A DNA stretch of 64,000 nt, taken from assembly GCF_014356525.2 (NCBI RefSeq), contig NC_052515.1, forward strand, positions 18,912,900 through 18,976,899, given 5' to 3'. The position numbers and the translations under genes are program-made. Below the pieces are notes generated by a model. It worked only from the letters and a program-made list of their open reading frames with translations, made no database searches and was not told the origin of the DNA. This stretch comes from Nilaparvata lugens. Taxonomy: Eukaryota; Arthropoda; Insecta; Hemiptera; Delphacidae. Below are positions 1 through 10,440 of this stretch, piece by piece (the stretch's first letter is position 1; each line of letters begins with the position of its first letter).

Positions 1-286
1 CCCTATCCTTTCTGTCCTTCCTTTTCCTACTCCACTGGAGCGGAACCGAGGCCGTAAGGCCGATACAAAATTACATCAAAGTGGTGTCATCAGAGAAGAG
101 AGCGACCTTCACGCCGTCAGAAGCACCAGGAGGTGCTGTTCACGCCAGCTGAGGAACAAAGAAGAAGGAAGAGGAACTTCGACTTGCCTCCTTTCCCCGC
201 CCACATTACGACTGAGCGAAGTCATCCAGGAGCAACACCTGGGTATCAATCACCCACCTCTGAAGCTACTCAGGGTGTACGTGATA
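1..286 (+). repeat. 3' part of the 5' LTR of a gag-pro LTR retrotransposon (element continues off the left edge)
   Basis: Bases 1-286 recur almost exactly at about 5872-6157, where they form the end of the 3' LTR. The copy here stops at GTGATA (281-286), immediately before a primer-binding site, which defines the U5 end. The window begins just after the minisatellite block, so U3, the promoter and the repeat array of this LTR lie outside. The LTR termini are TGTCAC and GTGATA, an imperfect short inverted repeat. The upstream target-site duplication cannot be checked. Confidence 0.88.
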
Positions 287-289
287 GAT

Positions 290-307
290 TGGCGCCCAAC
301 GTGGGGC
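290..307 (+). other. Primer-binding site, tRNA-Lys type
   Basis: The 18 bases TGGCGCCCAACGTGGGGC lie 3 bp after the LTR end. This is the known complement of the 3' end of the tRNA-Lys1,2 class used by several retroviruses and retrotransposons. It fixes the 5' LTR boundary and the plus-strand orientation. The match to the tRNA is from memory, not searched. Confidence 0.82.
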
Positions 308-329
308 ACGAGGCAACGAAGTAAGAATC

Positions 330-2501
330 ATGAGTGAACAGGGAGAGTCTGATTCAGATGCTCAACACCAGGAGCTGACAGAGGATCAGTCGGTCGAGGA
401 CATAAACCCCGAGGTGATAGCCGACCCCAGAGTTCCCTGGATCTATAGATCGAAAAAGGATGAGGCTTTCAATCTTCTACAAGATTGGGGCATAGTGTCA
501 TCTGGAACACTTGCTGAGTTAAGAAGGTTGTTAGTAGAACAACATAAGAAGATGGCTGTACGTTATCCCAGCCTAAGACCTGGAATAGTGAGCAGAAGCA
601 GTGGGGGATCTGGACACTCAGCAACAGGTACTCATGCTGAAGTTGGAACCAACATTCACACAAACCCCCTCATGGACCCAGGGGCGGTATGTGACAAAGT
701 AAGAAGCTGGAGACTGTCATTCGACGGCCAATCAGATGCTCCCAGCTTCTTAGAAAGGCTAGACGAGCTACAACAAGCCTATGGGCTCACTGGCAACCAA
801 CTACTAGTTGCCCTTCCTGAAATACTAGTTGGTAAAACTACCCTATGGATGCGTAATCGTCGTGACCAATGTAGATCATGGGACAATTTCGTGACAGATT
901 TCAGATCACGCTACTACCCACTTACCTATGAGGAGGACCTCGAGAATCTAATTCAGGCAAGGAAGCAAAAGGAAGGTGAATCGTTTGACGAATTTCTCGA
1001 AGATGTACTGACACTCATGAGGCGACGAGGAGGTTTTACAGACGAAAATAAATTACAGAGAGTGTATAAGAATCTCCTCCCACGGTACAAATTGTATATT
1101 CGGCAATCAGATGTTCATAGTATCAACGAATTGGAAAAATTCGCGAGGGAGTATGAACAAATAAAAGCAGAGGAGAAACAGAATAGACAGAATTCGAGAG
1201 TTCACATGATTGAGGACACGAAAAAGATTACAAGGCTCAAGGTTGAGACAGTTATAACCCCTACTAGTAACAGACCATCTCTTAGTGAGTCTGAACCCAT
1301 GTGTGGGCAATACAAGAGACCGGGGCACTGGAGATCACACTGTCCCGATATTCCACCATGTAAAAGGAGCGGAAAGAGAGCACTGATATGTGTCTGTGAT
1401 GTGCAGAAGGAGAATAAAACTCCGAACAAGACAGCAGTGATGCGAACGGCACACAGGATTCCTGTGATTGAAGAGTCATCAAGGGACAACAGACTATTCA
1501 TTACTGTGACAATCGGAGGTAAAAAGTGTCGGGCATTGCTAGATAGTGGCGCTGAAGCTAATTATATGAGTAATGAGGTTTATGAAGTTCTCCAAAAAAT
1601 AGGGATGATAAGGAAGGTACCAACTCATCACCACGCAATATTAGCTGATGGACGATCTACCCCATTAAATGGGAAGCTGACAACTAATGTCACTATAGGA
1701 CAAATCACAGTTCCACTAGTGGCGTCTATACTGGATGGACTTGGACAAGAGTTGCTATTAGGCATGGAATTTATGCGTGAAAACAGGGTGAATATTCACA
1801 CATTCACGAGAGAGGTAGAGTGGGATCCTCCCCAACTGAATCCTACAAGTCCACTAATAATGTCGCGATCTCTCTTATTGAGGACTAAGACAACAGCAGT
1901 CCCAACAATATCAGCTGTACAATCCGAATCTCAGGACAACAAGGATCGCGACAAAAGGATATTCATGCAGTTTGGTTTGAACAGAGTCGAACCCAATGCC
2001 TTGATTGATAGAAAGGCAGAGATGTCATATATTCCAAGGCAAGAATCCTGGGGCAACATTGTGATGGATCACAGGGATGAGATGACTGAGTATGAACAGC
2101 AGGCCACGTTCCATGCCCCAGCCACCAATACAAGTGGTAGCTCCGAGAGTGATGTGGAAAAGTTAGTACCACCCCCCATTGGATTGGTTGTAGAAGAGCC
2201 AACACAGTCTTTGACCATCAAGGAAGTAGTCTCACAGTCCCAGGATCCCAGACCAGGACTCTCAAGGAATAAGGATCCAGTGTTGTGTCACCGAGTCTCA
2301 ACACCTGGTAAGCGTAAACGGGCTGGCAAGCCACGCATAAAAGTCCAATTTCCAGATGGACGATGCAAATATGTACCTGGTGGACCGGGTGTAGATGATG
2401 ATCATAGTGAGTGGCATACACCTCTAAAGGTGATGCCTGGGAGGTGTACACCTCTTAAGGTGATGCCTAGATGGCTCACGCCTTTAAAGGTGGTGCCATA
2501 G
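330..2501 (+). CDS. Gag-protease polyprotein of a non-autonomous LTR retrotransposon
   Basis: An open 723-codon frame starts 23 bp after the primer-binding site. Residues about 120-270 resemble a Ty3/gypsy-type capsid (Retrotrans_gag), with LEERL-like and WDNFVTDFRSRYYP stretches followed by a charged helix. Around residue 325 is a degenerate zinc knuckle, CGQYKRPGHWRSHC, in which the second cysteine of CX2CX4HX4C is tyrosine. Residues about 385-495 form a retropepsin-like aspartic protease: catalytic LLDSGAEANYMS and the flap-side LLLGMEF motif. The C-terminus ends in three imperfect TPLKVMP repeats. There is no reverse transcriptase, RNase H or integrase before the polypurine tract, so mobility would need pol in trans. 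The frame is intact in this copy. Confidence 0.85.
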   Translation: MSEQGESDSDAQHQELTEDQSVEDINPEVIADPRVPWIYRSKKDEAFNLLQDWGIVSSGTLAELRRLLVEQHKKMAVRYPSLRPGIVSRSSGGSGHSATGTHAEVGTNIHTNPLMDPGAVCDKVRSWRLSFDGQSDAPSFLERLDELQQAYGLTGNQLLVALPEILVGKTTLWMRNRRDQCRSWDNFVTDFRSRYYPLTYEEDLENLIQARKQKEGESFDEFLEDVLTLMRRRGGFTDENKLQRVYKNLLPRYKLYIRQSDVHSINELEKFAREYEQIKAEEKQNRQNSRVHMIEDTKKITRLKVETVITPTSNRPSLSESEPMCGQYKRPGHWRSHCPDIPPCKRSGKRALICVCDVQKENKTPNKTAVMRTAHRIPVIEESSRDNRLFITVTIGGKKCRALLDSGAEANYMSNEVYEVLQKIGMIRKVPTHHHAILADGRSTPLNGKLTTNVTIGQITVPLVASILDGLGQELLLGMEFMRENRVNIHTFTREVEWDPPQLNPTSPLIMSRSLLLRTKTTAVPTISAVQSESQDNKDRDKRIFMQFGLNRVEPNALIDRKAEMSYIPRQESWGNIVMDHRDEMTEYEQQATFHAPATNTSGSSESDVEKLVPPPIGLVVEEPTQSLTIKEVVSQSQDPRPGLSRNKDPVLCHRVSTPGKRKRAGKPRIKVQFPDGRCKYVPGGPGVDDDHSEWHTPLKVMPGRCTPLKVMPRWLTPLKVVP

Positions 2502-2527
2502 AGGGCTCCGACCCCCCCCCCCCCCCC

Positions 2528-2541
2528 AAGTAGGAGTGGGG
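2528..2541 (+). other. Polypurine tract before the internal LTR start
   Basis: AAGTAGGAGTGGGG directly precedes TGTCAC, the LTR start, as expected for plus-strand priming. A run of about 18 cytosines (from 2511) lies just upstream. The second copy is at 4218-4231 in front of the complete 3' LTR. Confidence 0.7.
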
Positions 2542-2922
2542 TGTCACAAAGTAAAATTGTGACGGAAGATATTGCTGAATAATTAATAATATTGGAGAAA
2601 GACGCTTGGCTATCAGCAACGCTAGCCGACCGCGGAGATAAGGAAGGTACCGATGGCGCACCATCTTCCGCGCATCGAGATGATTTCCACCGCCTCTGGC
2701 GGCGGCACAACTCCATCCCCTCCACTTTGGGGAGTATTTAAACGCCGGACGAGCCCCAGTCCACAGCATTCCGCTCACAAACCTTCTTGCTCCTGGTACA
2801 GCGGCCCGTTGGCTGCCGTACGTCCCCGACCTCCTGCCCTGGTACAGCGGCCCGTTGGCTGCCGTACGTCCCTAACCTTCCATCTCCCTAGGGCACAGCG
2901 GACCGTTGTCTGCCGTCCCTGT
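2542..2922 (+). repeat. Truncated internal LTR copy (U3, promoter and first minisatellite unit)
   Basis: It matches 4232-4612 of the complete 3' LTR, including the TATTTAAA box, then breaks off at the duplication junction into gag sequence. It is therefore an LTR fragment trapped between two gag-pro copies and not a functional terminus. Confidence 0.85.
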
Positions 2923-4084
2923 AAGGCTCAAGGTTGAGACAGTTATAACCCCTACTAGTAACAGACCATCTCTTAGTGAGTCTGAACCCATGTGTGGGCA
3001 ATACAAGAGACCGGGGCACTGGAGATCACACTGTCCCGATATTCCACCATGTAAAAGGAGCGGAAAGAGAGCACTGATATGTGTCTGTGATGTGCAGAAG
3101 GAGAATAAAACTCCGAACAAGACAGCAGTGATGCGAACGGCACACAGGATTCCTGTGATTGAAGAGTCATCAAGGGACAACAGACTATTCATTACTGTGA
3201 CAATCGGAGGTAAAAAGTGTCGGGCATTGCTAGATAGTGGCGCTGAAGCTAATTATATGAGTAATGAGGTTTATGAAGTTCTCCAAAAAATAGGGATGAT
3301 AAGGAAGGTACCAACTCATCACCACGCAATATTAGCTGATGGACGATCTACCCCATTAAATGGGAAGCTGACAACTAATGTCACTATAGGACAAATCACA
3401 GTTCCACTAGTGGCGTCTATACTGGATGGACTTGGACAAGAGTTGCTATTAGGCATGGAATTTATGCGTGAAAACAGGGTGAATATTCACACATTCACGA
3501 GAGAGGTAGAGTGGGATCCTCCCCAACTGAATCCTACAAGTCCACTAATAATGTCGCGATCTCTCTTATTGAGGACTAAGACAACAGCAGTCCCAACAAT
3601 ATCAGCTGTACAATCCGAATCTCAGGACAACAAGGATCGCGACAAAAGGATATTCATGCAGTTTGGTTTGAACAGAGCCGAACCCAATGCCTTGATTGAT
3701 AGAAAGGCAGAGATGTCATATATTCCAAGGCAAGAATCCTGGGGCAACATTGTGATGGATCACAGGGATGAGATGACTGAGTATGAACAGCAGGCCACGT
3801 TCCATGCCCCAGCCACCAATACAAGTGGTAGCTCCGAGAGTGATGTGGAAAAGTTAGTACCACCCCCCATTGGATTGGTTGTAGAAGAGCCAACACAGTC
3901 TTTGACCATCAAGGAAGTAGTCTCACAGTCCCAGGATCCCAGACCAGGACTCTCAAGGAATAAGGATCCAGTGTTGTGTCACCGAGTCTCAACACCTGGT
4001 AAGCGTAAACGGGCTGGCAAGCCACGCAAAAAAGTCCAATTTCCAGATGGACGATGCAATATGTACCTGGTGGACCGGGTGTAG
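2906..4084 (+). pseudogene. Duplicated 3' part of gag-pro, frameshifted near the C-terminus
   Basis: This frame repeats the nucleocapsid and protease of the gene at 330-2501, fused upstream to LTR-derived codons. It keeps the DSG catalytic motif. A single missing A near 4060 (compare the site near 2367) shifts the reading frame, so the tail ends early at 4084 instead of carrying the TPLKVMP repeats. Two further substitutions change Val to Ala and Ile to Lys. Without the capsid part it is unlikely to work alone. Confidence 0.8.
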
Positions 4085-4424
4085 ATGATGATCATAGTGA
4101 GTGGCATACACCTCTAAAGGTGATGCCTGGGAGGTGTACACCTCTTAAGGTGATGCCTAGATGGCTCACGCCTTTAAAGGTGGTGCCATAGAGGGCTCCG
4201 ACCCCCCCCCCCCCCCCAAGTAGGAGTGGGGTGTCACAAAGTAAAATTGTGACGGAAGATATTGCTGAATAATTAATAATATTGGAGAAAGACGCTTGGC
4301 TATCAGCAACGCTAGCCGACCGCGGAGATAAGGAAGGTACCGATGGCGCACCATCTTCCGCGCATCGAGATGATTTCCACCGCCTCTGGCGGCGGCACAA
4401 CTCCATCCCCTCCACTTTGGGGAG

Positions 4425-4450
4425 TATTTAAACGCCGGACGAGCCCCAGT
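4425..4450 (+). promoter_or_regulatory. Putative LTR core promoter (TATA box plus initiator)
   Basis: TATTTAAA at 4425-4432 is followed about 22-25 bp later by a CAGT initiator-like site at 4447-4450 within a GC-rich stretch. The same arrangement is present in the truncated LTR near 2735-2760. If correct, transcription starts just upstream of the minisatellite, so the array would be in the transcribed leader. Spacing is slightly short and no transcript evidence is available. Confidence 0.5.
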
Positions 4451-4581
4451 CCACAGCATTCCGCTCACAAACCTTCTTGCTCCTGGTACAGCGGCCCGTT
4501 GGCTGCCGTACGTCCCCGACCTCCTGCCCTGGTACAGCGGCCCGTTGGCTGCCGTACGTCCCTAACCTTCCATCTCCCTAG

Positions 4582-5874
4582 GGCACAGCGGACCGTTGTC
4601 TGCCGTCCCTGTCCTCCCATCTACCTAGGGCACAGCGGACCGTGTCTGCCGTCCCTGTCCTCCCATCTACCTAGGGCACAGCGGACCGTTGTCTGCCGTC
4701 CCTGACCTTCCATTCCCCCAGGGCACAGCGGACCGTTGTCTGCCGTCCCTGTCCTCCCATCTCCCTAGGGCACAGCGGACCGTTGTCTGCCGTCCCTGTC
4801 CTCCCATTTCCCCAGTGCACAGCGGACCGTTGTCTGCCGTCCCTGACCTCCCATCTCCCTAGGGCACAGCGGACCGTTGTCTGCCGTCCCTATTCTTCCT
4901 TCTCCCCAGGGCACAGCGGACCGTTGTCTGCCGTCCCTATTCTTCCTTCTCCCCGGGGCACAGCGGACCGTTGTCTGCCGTCCCTGGCCTCCCATCTCCC
5001 TAGGGCACAGCGGACCGTTGTCTGCCGTCCATGTCCTCCCATTTCCCCAGGCACAGCAGACCGTTGTCTGCCGTCCCTGACCTCCCATTCCCCCAGGGCA
5101 CAGCGGACCGTTGTCTGCCGTCCCTGTCCTCCCATTTCCCCAGGGCACAGCGGACCGTTGTCTGCTGTCCCTGACCTCCCATTCCCCCAGGGCACAGCAG
5201 ACCGTTGTCTGCCGTCCCTGTCCTCCCATCTCCCTAGGGCACAGAGGACCATTGTCTGCCGTCCCTGTCCTCCCATTTCCCCAGGGCACAGCGGACCGTT
5301 GTCTGCCGTCCCTATTCTTCCTTCTCCCCAGGGCACAGCGGACCGTTGTCTGCTGTCCCTATTCTTCCTTCTCCCCGGGCACAGCGGACCGTTGTCTGCC
5401 GTCCCTATTCTTCCTTCTCCCCAGGGCACAGCGGACCGTTGTCTGCCGTCCCTATTCTTCCTTCTTCCCAGCGCACAGCGGACCGTTGTCTGCCGTCCCT
5501 ATTCTTCCTTCTCCCCAGGGCACAGCTGACCGTTGTCTGCCGTCCCTATTCTTCCTTCTCCCCGGGGCACAGCGGACTGTTGTCTGCCGTCCCTATTCTT
5601 CCTTCTCCCCAGGGCACAGCGGACCGTTGTCTGCCGTCCCTATTCTTCCTTCTTCCCAGCGCACAGCGGACCGTTGTCTGCCGTCCCTATTCTTCCTTCT
5701 CCCCAGGGCACAGCGGACCGTTGTCTGCCGTCCCTATTCTTCCCTCTCCCCAGGGCACAGCGGACCGTTGTCTGCCGTCCCTATTCTTCCTTCTCCCCAG
5801 GCACAGCGGACCGTTGTCTGCCGTCCCTATTCTTCCTTCTCCCCAGGGCACAGCAGACCGTTGTCTGCCGTCCC
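4582..5874 (+). repeat. LTR minisatellite, 28 units of ~46 bp
   Basis: I counted 28 occurrences of the core CGGACCGTTGTCTGCCGTCC with variable linkers (CTGTCCTCCCATCTCCCTAG early, CTATTCTTCCTTCTCCCCAG later), so units drift from one subtype to another along the array. Unit lengths of 45-48 bp and a lack of stop codons leave long open frames in several phases on both strands; these are by-products of the repeat and not genes. Confidence 0.93.
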
Positions 5875-6197
5875 TATCCTTTCTGTCCTTCCTTTTCCTA
5901 CTCCACTGGAGCGGAACCGAGGCCGTAAGGCCGATACAAAATTACATCAAAGTGGTGTCATCAGAGAAGAGAGCGACCTTCACGCCGTCAGAAGCACCAG
6001 GAGGTGCTGTTCACGCCAGCTGAGGAACAAAGAAGAAGGAAGAGGAACTTCGACTTGCCTCCTTTCCCCGCCCACATTACGACTGAGCGAAGTCATCCAG
6101 GAGCAACACCTGGGTATCAATCACCCACCTCTGAAGCTACTCAGGGTGTACGTGATACCATTTTGTTTTTCATTATTTCCATTTTTGCATACATTAG

Positions 6198-7655
6198 TTG
6201 TTGTTTTCGAACATTCATATGGTATTATTGAATGATTTTGGTGGAGATGTTGAGTATGGTTGTTATGAAACATTAGAAATAGAAAATGTATTTGAATTCC
6301 ATCCTTCAAGTAAATTTCATGGAAACTGTGAATCGTATTTAAATATATTGCACTTGAATATACGCAGCCTAAATAGAAACTTTGATGAATTCTCATGCTT
6401 TCTGCAAAACTGTAAAACGAAGTATGATTTGATAGTTTTGTCGGAGACTTGGATGGCGGACAGACATGAATTCAATTTCAATCTAAATGGATACTATGAA
6501 ATTGATTCACCAGCTACATTAAATAAGTGTGATGGAATTTGCATATTTGTTAGAATTGATTTGAAAGCTGAAACTTTAAATAGTAACTTTGTATCTGCAA
6601 ATTGTATCATTTTAGATATTCTCGATCCACGGCTGAAAAAAGATGTCACGATTCTTGCGATATACAGGTCTCCATCACTGCCGGTTGGTCAGTTTCTTGA
6701 GGACCTTGATCAATGCTTACAGGATTTAAATAGTAAGAAAAACATTGTTTTGGTCGGTGACATAAATATCAACATAAATCTCAACATAAATCTAGTTAAT
6801 GAATATTGCAGCCTTCTACACTTAAACGGTTTTCAGTCATATATAAATAAACCCACAAGAGTACAGAATAATTCAATATCATGTCTGGATCACATGTTCT
6901 ATAAGAATGAATCATCCGAATCAGAGGAGGTTTTGGGGGCGATATTGAAGATTGATATCACTGATAATTTTGGAACATCCCTCTGTTTGGGATTCAGGGG
7001 CCGCATTTGTGAACCAAATGAGAATAATGTTTTTGAAAAAATAAATTATAGAAAACTTAATGATGATTTAAAAACCGAAACATGGAATGATATAGTAAAC
7101 TACACAGACATAGAGAGTTTGACTGGTAAATTTATTGACAAACTTAATAACCATATAACAAATTCAAAAACTAAAGTCAATCTAAAGCATAAACTGAAAC
7201 CACTAAAAAACTGGATTAGCATTGGTTTGGTTAACTGTATAAGGAAGAGAGATAAAATGTCTAAAAACGTGGCAAGACAGCCTTTCAATCTTGAACTGAA
7301 AATGGAATACAATAGGTATAGGAATGTTTTAAGAAATCTAATAAAAGAAGCAAAACAAAATTACTTTAAAAATAAGATAACAGAGAATAAATCCAACAGT
7401 AGAAAACTCTGGAATTGTATAAATGAATTACTGGATACAAAGAAAAAAAATTCTGATATTAAAATTGAACCTATAACATTAAATAAATATTTTTCTGAAG
7501 TCGGCAAAACATATGCTGAAAAATTACAAGAAAATATAATTATAGATAATACAACTGATCGTCGTGTTCCCAATCTTCCAAATTGTTTGTTCTGGTTCCT
7601 CACAAATGAACAGGAAATAATAAACACTATAAACTCGTTGAAAAGTGACTTTTAA
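6198..7655 (+). pseudogene. LINE ORF2 fragment: AP-type endonuclease, no reverse transcriptase
   Basis: The 485-codon frame carries a CR1/L2/Jockey-group apurinic-like endonuclease: LHLNIRSL near residue 52, LSETWM near residue 80, a GDIN motif and SCLDHMF. The usual terminal SDH histidine motif reads TDN, so a catalytic residue seems lost. The linker to reverse transcriptase follows (RNLIKEAKQNYF, KYFSEVGKTYAEKL), but the frame stops before any RT motif and runs into an inverted repeat arm. It abuts the LTR at 6157, which may have interrupted the LINE. A related but different LINE occurs at 38.3-40.7 kb. Confidence 0.78.
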
Positions 7656-7659
7656 AAGT

Positions 7660-9055
7660 TGTGGAAACAGCTGTTCAACAAATAAAATATCGACATGTGT
7701 TCTTTTGAATAAACTGCTCTACCTACCTACCTCACGCTCGAGAAGGAGGTAACAAAGTAAATTTCTCAGGGATGGGGTGGACCCCCTGTTAGTTTCTCAG
7801 GGAGGAGACTCATGCCAGTTAATAATATAACTATACAGGGTATGAATTTGAAAAAAATCGGCCGAGTGTTTATTGAGAAAATCGTGATAGAAATTTAACA
7901 AAATTCATCCTTCTCAGGAATATTACGGAGCTCCTGCAATTTTCCCAAAATGAGACTCATGTCCGTTGATAGGGCTTATAAATAGCTATCTAAGGTATAA
8001 ATTTGAAGAAAATCGTTAGAGCCATTTTCGAGAAAACCGTGAAAAACATGGTTTTTTAGCCATTAACCGCCATTTTTTCCGCCATTTTGAATTGAATTCC
8101 TTATTGTCGGATCCTCATGGTATAAGGACCTTAAGCTTAAAATTCCAAATCAATCGGTTAATTCACACACACACACACAGACCAACAACAGAAAGTCTAA
8201 ATTGAAACATTGTTAGGGATTACAGGAGTGGGGGAGACACTTCCCCCCTCTCAATCCCTACAATTGGCATAAAATAAATTGAAAACATCAAAAATATAGT
8301 CGCCCAGAATAATTCACCTTAGAAATCAATAATTCTACCGATGTTCAGTGATAGAGCAGGAAAAAAAGTGACTTGAAAATTATATTGGCAAATGCAAAAA
8401 ATTTTGGTTAAAAATAGTAGGCCTATGTGAAAATCATGTTACGGTATGAATTTCATAACTTTTTCACTTTTACATTCATACGTGAATCTCACGTAATGAA
8501 AGCGTTTCCAATTCTACACCATTTTTATGTGAAAAAACGTCATTTTGACATTGTGTGCTGACTGGATACATTTCTCGGTCTTGCAACATTTATCTTCCTA
8601 GTTGTGTCAATATTTATTACATATTTCAAAAATATTTACTGTCGTGAAAAAACAATATTTGTAATAAATATTGTTTTATATTGTACAAATATTTTTTTGT
8701 CAATATGCATTAAATATTGAAAAAATATTTGTACTTTACGAAAAACAATATTTTCAAGATGATATTGTTTTATATTGTAAACATATTTAGACAATGTTTA
8801 AAACAAATTTAATTATCAATATTTTCTACAATATTTTTTTTTCTATTGGTCAATACTATAGCCATCTAGTCTAAAGACTAATGAGCTAATTTTTTCTATC
8901 CTAAATTACTACTTGAAAAATTGAACAGTGAATTTCTCATTAGAAACTCTTACTGCTATTGTTCAATTAATATGTACACTTATTGACTGCACTATAGAAG
9001 CTAGATTCACTCAATCACTGCTCTGCTCTTTCACTGGACACTACTTGAACAAGCA
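7660..9055 (-). repeat. Left arm of a large inverted repeat (tail of the minus-strand Jockey copy plus dispersed repeat)
   Basis: Read on the minus strand this arm matches 12363-14115 on the plus strand, from the Jockey stop codon outward. It includes AT-rich segments, the TCAATCCCTA-containing block near 8215-8265, a short CA run at 8166-8180, and sequence of the dispersed planthopper repeat. The outer edge has GAAACAGCTGTTC and CTACCTACCTACCTCA, also seen near 14040-14115 and 36855-36935. This arm has fewer internal 166-bp units than the right arm. No gene is seen here. Confidence 0.75.
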
Positions 9056-10440
9056 CTACACTAGCTCAAACGGTTTCCTCCTTTTGAGCCTCCGCACCAA
9101 CCCTCCATTGTCTAGCAGCTGGATCGCCTCGACGTTGTCATGTTGGTGCAGTCGCCCCTCGTGCCTCTCCGCATGCCTCTGGATCTCGGTGGACACCAGA
9201 TCGACGTGAAGGTCTCTATGAAGATCGCTGTTCCTGACATACCAAGGAGCATCCACATTGTTCCTTAGCACTTTGTTTTGAAAACGTTGAATGATATTGA
9301 TGTTGCTTTCTTTGGTACACCCCCAAAGTTGTATACCATACGTCCATACTGGCTTTAATATCTGTTTGTACAGAAGTACTTTGTTTCGGATTGAAAGGAT
9401 AGAGTTTCTTCCGATCAGCCAATACAGCTTCTTATATTTTATTCCAAGCTCTTCTCTCTTCTTCTTGACATGGGCCTTCCAGCGAAGCTTTGCGTCCAAG
9501 GTCATACCTAGATACTTGGCATCATTAGCATATGGTACAACTTGGTTGTTGATAGTTATTGGTATGGGCAGTTTTTCAACAATCAGTTCTCTGATTTCCG
9601 CAGGGTAATTATTTCCAGTGGTTCTTCTTCTGATTTGTGGGGTATTACACCATGCTGCCTGTTGGATATCAGTCACAAACTTCTCCAACTCCCGATCAAT
9701 ATGTTCTTCGTTCCTTAATGGTGAGTTCAATTCTATTCTTTCTTCCAGCATCTGTTGAAAGCCATCCCAATCAGTGCGGCTATTTGCTAACGCTGGACAA
9801 GTATTTTCCTTCCATAGAATTGAATCACTCAGAGTCATAATGATGGGTGAGTGGTCGGAATTAAGGTCGAAACTATCCTCTAAATGCAAATAATTAACTG
9901 ATATATTTTTTGTCAGGAAGAAATCTATGAGATCTGGGATTTTCCTCGTATCGGTGGGCCAGTAGGTTGGTTTACCAGTTGAAAGAGCTTCACACCTTAT
10001 CTCTTTCATTGCTTCGAAGAGCTGTCTTCCCTTGTGAGTTGTTAAACGCGATCCCCAATGCACGTGCTTTGCATTGAAATCACCACCAAGAATGAATTTT
10101 TCTCCTAACATATCAAGCAATGTCGAATACTCCTCTCTTCTGATGGAATATCTGGGAGGACAGTAAATAGCTGCAACAACAAAGTTATAATTTACTGCTT
10201 GAACTGCTACACCTATCAATTGAATTCTATCACTTCCATGTTTCACTTCTTCATGATGTTGTAGATTGTCTCTGATAATGATGGCACTCCCACCCCTCGC
10301 GACATTGCTGGGATGTAAAGCATGATAGATCTTAAAGCCTTTGAATTTGATAAACGATTGATTTGTAAAGTGAGTTTCAGATATAAGACATATATCTATT
10401 TTTTCTAAGTCTAGAACTACTTCTAACTCCTGGAAGAAAG
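9056..10440 (-). pseudogene. Internally deleted Jockey-type LINE ORF2 (endonuclease joined to C-terminal tail)
   Basis: The minus-strand frame (396 codons from 10246, readable upstream to about 10440) begins in an AP endonuclease: ISETH upstream, GGDFNAKHVHWGS, and an intact NSDHSP motif. At the point reading ELIVEK followed by LPIPITINNQ (about 9570) the entire reverse transcriptase is missing compared with the plus-strand copy at 10428-12362, a clean in-frame loss of about 1.25 kb. It then continues into the Jockey C-terminal region (YLGMTLDAKLRWKAHV) and stops at 9056. It cannot encode a working reverse transcriptase. Confidence 0.85.

Larger units (their letters stand above)
1232..4612 (+). 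repeat. Direct tandem duplication of ~1.69 kb inside the LTR element
   Basis: 1232-2922 and 2923-4612 are nearly identical direct copies. The duplicated block runs from the gag nucleocapsid region through protease, polypurine tract and the first ~380 bp of the LTR, ending inside the first minisatellite unit (…CCCTGT at 2922 and 4612). The junction joins LTR sequence straight into gag at AAGGCTCA. Differences are few: one frameshifting base near 4060, two substitutions and a homopolymer-C length change. This implies a very recent event, a template switch, or an assembly duplication. Confidence 0.9.
4232..6157 (+). repeat. Complete 3' LTR (1926 bp) with an internal minisatellite
   Basis: It begins TGTCAC directly after the polypurine tract and ends GTGATA at 6157, the same end as the 5' LTR at 286. 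U3 and promoter occupy about 4232-4450, the repeat array 4582-5874, and a unique ~285 bp tail follows. After 6157 the sequence changes to a LINE fragment, so the element appears inserted in or beside that LINE. The LTR is longer than is usual for gag-only elements because of the array. Confidence 0.87.

Noticed and set aside
4343..6235. Several long open frames on both strands across the LTR minisatellite
   Set aside because: They arise from a stop-free ~46 bp repeat whose length is not a multiple of three. The translations are the same Pro/Cys/Arg peptide cycling through frames with no domain.
10428..10440. Centre of a simple twin-primed LINE inversion
   Set aside because: Both copies have complete 3' regions and shared outer arms, which ordinary twin priming of one insertion does not produce.
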